This document shows positions 7,595 to 9,896 of a stretch of 9,896 nt of DNA, piece by piece. Every line of letters starts with the position of its first letter. Position 1 is the first letter of the stretch. Under the pieces are notes generated by a model. The model was not told where the DNA came from. It did not search any database and worked only from the letters and a program-made list of their open reading frames with translations. Position numbers and translations under genes: made by a program. The DNA comes from Bacteroidales bacterium UBA6207 (lineage in GTDB: Bacteria > Bacteroidota > Bacteroidia > Bacteroidales > F082): positions 1-9,896 of the forward strand of contig DISP01000055.1 of the NCBI GenBank assembly GCA_002421995.1, in the 5' to 3' direction.

Positions 7595-9511
7595 ATGAAA
7601 TCAGCTAAGCGTACCACTGAATATCTGTCATACCTTTTTCTGTGTCTGACGATTTTTGTTGCCGGTCAAAGCCATGGTAACGGATTGACGACCCGGGCAA
7701 CCCTCATGGTATCAGCCGACACCGCTACCAACCGGCAGCCAAACTCGGTCAGTGTGCCGGTGCGTATGGAAGGAGTAGGATTGTATGCCGTGAATGCCTT
7801 CACTTTTTTTATTGATTTTGATGCTTCGAAGCTTTCTTTTGCAGGCATTCAAGCTGTTGCGGTGAGCAACATCGCGGGAAATGCTACAGCCGGACTTCTA
7901 AGTGTTAATTGGAGCAATCCTTCGAATCCGGTAAATCTGACAAGTAACACGCTTGTTTTCAACATCTTGTTCGACCGTATATCGCCCGGCGATGCCATCC
8001 TGACCTTTCTTCCGGGCAGCAAGGTGAATGGTTCGCAGGGTCTCATCGCCATCAGCTATAACAACGGTATTTTGCTGCAGACCTGGCAATTGAATCTTCA
8101 ATCTAACCCACAACAGGGCGGCGTTGTCGAAGGCAGCGGGAACTATCTGCCCGGTCACACTGTTAACCTGAGTGCTACACCCAACAGTGGCTATCTGTTT
8201 GACAACTGGACAATGAACGGACAGCCTGTTTCGGTTGTTCCAAACTTCGCTTATACCATGCCGGCAGCCGATGTAACACTCGTTGCCAACTTCAGCCCCA
8301 AAAGCTACCAGCTTATCACACAAAGCGTTCCGGCTCAAGGCGGCACTACAACAGGTGGCGGCATCTATCAGTTTGGACAGACAGTCAACCTGAATGCAAT
8401 GCCATCAACCGGTTATCAGTTTTTGAACTGGACCATCAACGGACAGGTTGTTGCAAACACACCGGGTTACAGTTTTACAATGCCCGATGGTGACCTGACA
8501 GCATGGGCCAACTTTCAGCTTATCCCCTATGAGCTTAGCTTGCAGGCAAATCCGGCTGAGGCCGGAACTGTGACCGGTGCCGGGCTCTATCACTACAATC
8601 AAAATGTAACGGTCAACGCCTTCCCCGAGACCGGTTTTCATTTTGTGAACTGGACACACGGCAGCACTATTGTAAGCGATTTACCTTCATACAGTTTTGC
8701 CATGCCGGCATCCAATCATCAGCTCAGCGCGCGTTTTCTCATCAACACCTATTTGATCACGGTAGCCGCCAATAACCTCAACTTCGGTGAAGTTTCGGGT
8801 GGTGGCAGTTTCATCCATGGCACTGAGGTTATGGTGCAGGCTGTACCCAACGAAGGTTTTCGGTTTATCGCCTGGACCGAAAACAACCTGGTTGTTTCAT
8901 ACGACGCCGTTTATAGCTTTATTGCCGAAAACGACCGGTCGCTGACTGCAGTTTTTCAGGAAGAAGCAATATGTCCGGTCCCACTAAACCTCAGCATCAG
9001 CAACCTGAGCGAAACAACGGCAACCCTCCATTGGGTCGCCCCTGCCGACAATCAGTGGTTCGTTTTTTGGGGAGAAGCATCGGCCGATACCTTGTCGGGT
9101 GAAGGCTGGCTCGAGCTTGCTCAAACAAATGAGTGGGCACTTTCAAACCTCTCACCTCAAACGCTTTATGTTTTTTATGTTAAGACATTATGTCCTGAAA
9201 ACACCGAGAGCAGTTGGAGCCCGGGGCATTTTTTCAGCACCTGGTATGTAGGACAACCGTCGTTGCAAAAAGAAGATTTGTATCTGTTTCCAAACCCGGC
9301 AAAGGAAACCCTCAACATCGTCATGGACGAAAACCTGCCCAATGCGCTTGTTGAACTGATTGATTTACAAGGAAAAATACTGTGGCAGCAGACTGAATAC
9401 AGCAAACGACACCTCACAATCGGTCTGGACCGCCTGCCTGATGGAGTTTATCTTATCCGTATTATCAGCAACAACAAGGTCAGTTTCCGCAAATTCGTAC
9501 ACAAATCCTGA
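7595..9511 (+). CDS. T9SS-secreted modular protein: cohesin-like domain, four InlB-type repeats, fibronectin III, type A sorting domain
   Basis: A 638-residue surface or secreted protein. A signal peptide spans about residues 1-26 (basic start, hydrophobic LSYLFLCLTIFVAG). Residues 35-162 resemble a cohesin domain: VSVPVRMEGVGLYAVNAFTFFIDFDASKLSF at the start, then LVFNILF and the Gly-rich NGSQGLIAISYNNGIL end. Four InlB-type (Listeria-Bacteroides, Flg_new_2-like) repeats follow at 164-454. A fibronectin III domain occupies about 460-549, with Cys460 and Cys533 placed where this subfamily often forms a disulfide. The last 78 residues are a type A T9SS sorting domain (LYLFPNPAKETLNI, VELIDLQGKILWQQ, LPDGVYLIRI, FRKFVHKS). 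The protein should cross the inner membrane by Sec and the outer membrane by T9SS, then be released or anchored. No catalytic domain is visible, so binding or adhesion is the likely role. I chose ATG 7595 because the signal peptide follows directly; the nearby ATG at 7588 is out of frame. Confidence 0.9.
   Translation: MKSAKRTTEYLSYLFLCLTIFVAGQSHGNGLTTRATLMVSADTATNRQPNSVSVPVRMEGVGLYAVNAFTFFIDFDASKLSFAGIQAVAVSNIAGNATAGLLSVNWSNPSNPVNLTSNTLVFNILFDRISPGDAILTFLPGSKVNGSQGLIAISYNNGILLQTWQLNLQSNPQQGGVVEGSGNYLPGHTVNLSATPNSGYLFDNWTMNGQPVSVVPNFAYTMPAADVTLVANFSPKSYQLITQSVPAQGGTTTGGGIYQFGQTVNLNAMPSTGYQFLNWTINGQVVANTPGYSFTMPDGDLTAWANFQLIPYELSLQANPAEAGTVTGAGLYHYNQNVTVNAFPETGFHFVNWTHGSTIVSDLPSYSFAMPASNHQLSARFLINTYLITVAANNLNFGEVSGGGSFIHGTEVMVQAVPNEGFRFIAWTENNLVVSYDAVYSFIAENDRSLTAVFQEEAICPVPLNLSISNLSETTATLHWVAPADNQWFVFWGEASADTLSGEGWLELAQTNEWALSNLSPQTLYVFYVKTLCPENTESSWSPGHFFSTWYVGQPSLQKEDLYLFPNPAKETLNIVMDENLPNALVELIDLQGKILWQQTEYSKRHLTIGLDRLPDGVYLIRIISNNKVSFRKFVHKS
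8084..8956 (+). repeat. Four tandem 222-nt coding repeats (InlB B-type, 74 residues each)
   Basis: The protein repeats start at residues 164, 238, 312 and 386, an exact 74-residue period (DNA starts 8084, 8306, 8528 and 8750). The last unit is one residue shorter before its closing phenylalanine. Each contains a Gly-rich turn (GGxVxGxGxY-like), a strand such as VNLSATPNSGY, an N/A-W-T core with tryptophan at residues 205, 279, 353 and 427, a YxFTMP-like strand and a final ANF or AVF. Unit four is the most divergent (AWTEN in place of NWT, and no TMP). The DNA copies differ at many positions, so this is an old array rather than a recent expansion. Confidence 0.9.
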
Positions 9512-9534
9512 CAAAGCCGCAAATCAATTTAAGC

Positions 9535-9542
9535 TATCTTTG
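9535..9542 (+). promoter_or_regulatory. -7 promoter element of the DUF2027/Smr-like gene
   Basis: TATCTTTG matches the Bacteroidota TAnnTTTG consensus at every defined position and lies in the 48-nt gap before the ATG at 9560, ending 17 nt upstream of it. No clear TTTG is visible at the -33 position. It suggests that the last gene is transcribed independently of the cohesin-repeat gene, with a leader of roughly 10 nt. Confidence 0.55.
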
Positions 9543-9559
9543 CCGGACAAATATTGGTC

Positions 9560-9896
9560 ATGAATAAGTTTAATCCCGGCGATAAAGTTCGCTTTTTGAA
9601 TGATGTAGGTGGAGGAACCATCGTTAGAATTATTGACAGCAAGATGGCCCTTGTGGCGATAGAAGACGGCTTTGAGATTCCGGTGATGATGCACGAACTC
9701 ATTGCGAGCGAAGAGCAATCGCGGCGCAATACAGCACAGGAAGTACTTCAAAAAGAAATACTTACCAAAGCTAACGAAGAAAAAGCAAATGCTGATGCCC
9801 AACGCAGGGAGGGTTTGCGTCGTTTTGCAAAATCGCCGGAAGCAGAAGGTTTTTACCTTGCCTTTGTTCCGCACGAACAGCAATGGATTCTCACCG
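9560..9896 (+). CDS. DUF2027 / Smr-domain-like protein (3' partial)
   Basis: The reading frame starts at ATG 9560 and is still open at the right edge after 112 codons. It begins MNKFNPGDKVRFLNDVGGGTIVRIIDSKMALVAIEDGFEIPVM, a small KOW/Tudor-like beta fold recalling the N-terminus of MutS2-type proteins. A charged, probably helical linker follows (about residues 47-88, rich in Glu, Lys, Gln and Ala), then AEGFYLAFVPHEQQWILT, the start of a second beta-rich domain. This order matches my memory of the Bacteroidota DUF2027 family, whose full-length members end in an Smr domain. The Smr part would lie outside the window, so that assignment is inference. Smr domains are often nucleases acting on DNA or RNA; the role here is unknown. 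The gene has its own -7 element 17 nt upstream. Confidence 0.8.
   Translation, partial: MNKFNPGDKVRFLNDVGGGTIVRIIDSKMALVAIEDGFEIPVMMHELIASEEQSRRNTAQEVLQKEILTKANEEKANADAQRREGLRRFAKSPEAEGFYLAFVPHEQQWILT

Noticed and set aside
7588..7608. Six-codon mini-ORF (ATG to TAA) overlapping the start of the cohesin-repeat gene in another frame
   Set aside because: It could act as an overlapping upstream ORF, but such short frames occur often by chance and nothing else supports it.
7898..8338. 146-codon open frame on the minus strand
   Set aside because: Antisense to the cohesin and repeat region; its openness follows from the repeat-coding composition.
9524..9883. 119-codon open frame on the minus strand at the right end
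   Set aside because: Antisense to the DUF2027-like gene, which has a matching promoter and a sensible domain start.
1..9896. Defence system, prophage, integron, insertion sequence or CRISPR
   Set aside because: No transposase, integrase, restriction, Cas, retron or phage motifs, no direct-repeat spacer array and no mobile-element ends were found; all genes fit ordinary Bacteroidota chromosome content.

Overview
The window looks like chromosomal DNA from a member of the Bacteroidota, probably close to Bacteroidales. Four things point there. A secreted protein ends in a type IX secretion (T9SS) sorting domain. An outer-membrane family typical of the phylum (carboxypeptidase-regulatory-like domain plus DUF5686) is present. 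The gene at the right edge resembles the Bacteroidota DUF2027 family. Start regions carry TAnnTTTG-type -7 promoter elements rather than obvious Shine-Dalgarno sites. All names rest on reading motifs in the translations; no database search was possible.

Left half (1-4842), plus strand: a tightly packed four-gene run. A rhomboid protease cut by the left edge is followed after 6 nt by a second rhomboid with a basic cytoplasmic tail. That gene overlaps by 4 nt a membrane-anchored endonuclease/exonuclease/phosphatase (EEP) family protein. Five nt later comes uvrB, the damage-verification helicase of nucleotide excision repair. The spacing implies one transcript whose promoter lies left of the window. 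Functionally it mixes membrane proteolysis, a probably periplasmic EEP hydrolase and cytoplasmic DNA repair.

Middle (4847-7471), minus strand: a large outer-membrane DUF5686 protein faces uvrB tail to tail with only 4 nt between the stop codons. A 123-nt intergenic region (7472-7594) separates it from the divergent next gene. That region holds candidate promoters for both directions and a 7-bp inverted repeat overlapping the rightward one.

Right part (7595-9896), plus strand: a 638-residue secreted modular protein (signal peptide, cohesin-like domain, four 74-residue InlB-type repeats, fibronectin III domain, T9SS sorting domain). After a 48-nt gap containing a good -7 element comes the start of a DUF2027/Smr-like gene cut by the right edge.

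There are no tRNA or rRNA genes, CRISPR arrays or insertion sequences that I can see, and no gene-free stretch over 300 nt. This is mostly ordinary core and surface-protein sequence. I do not see a convincing undescribed defence or mobile system. The most interesting points are the predicted periplasmic side of the EEP domain, the shared promoter-to-start geometry of three genes, and the cohesin-plus-repeat architecture of the secreted protein.
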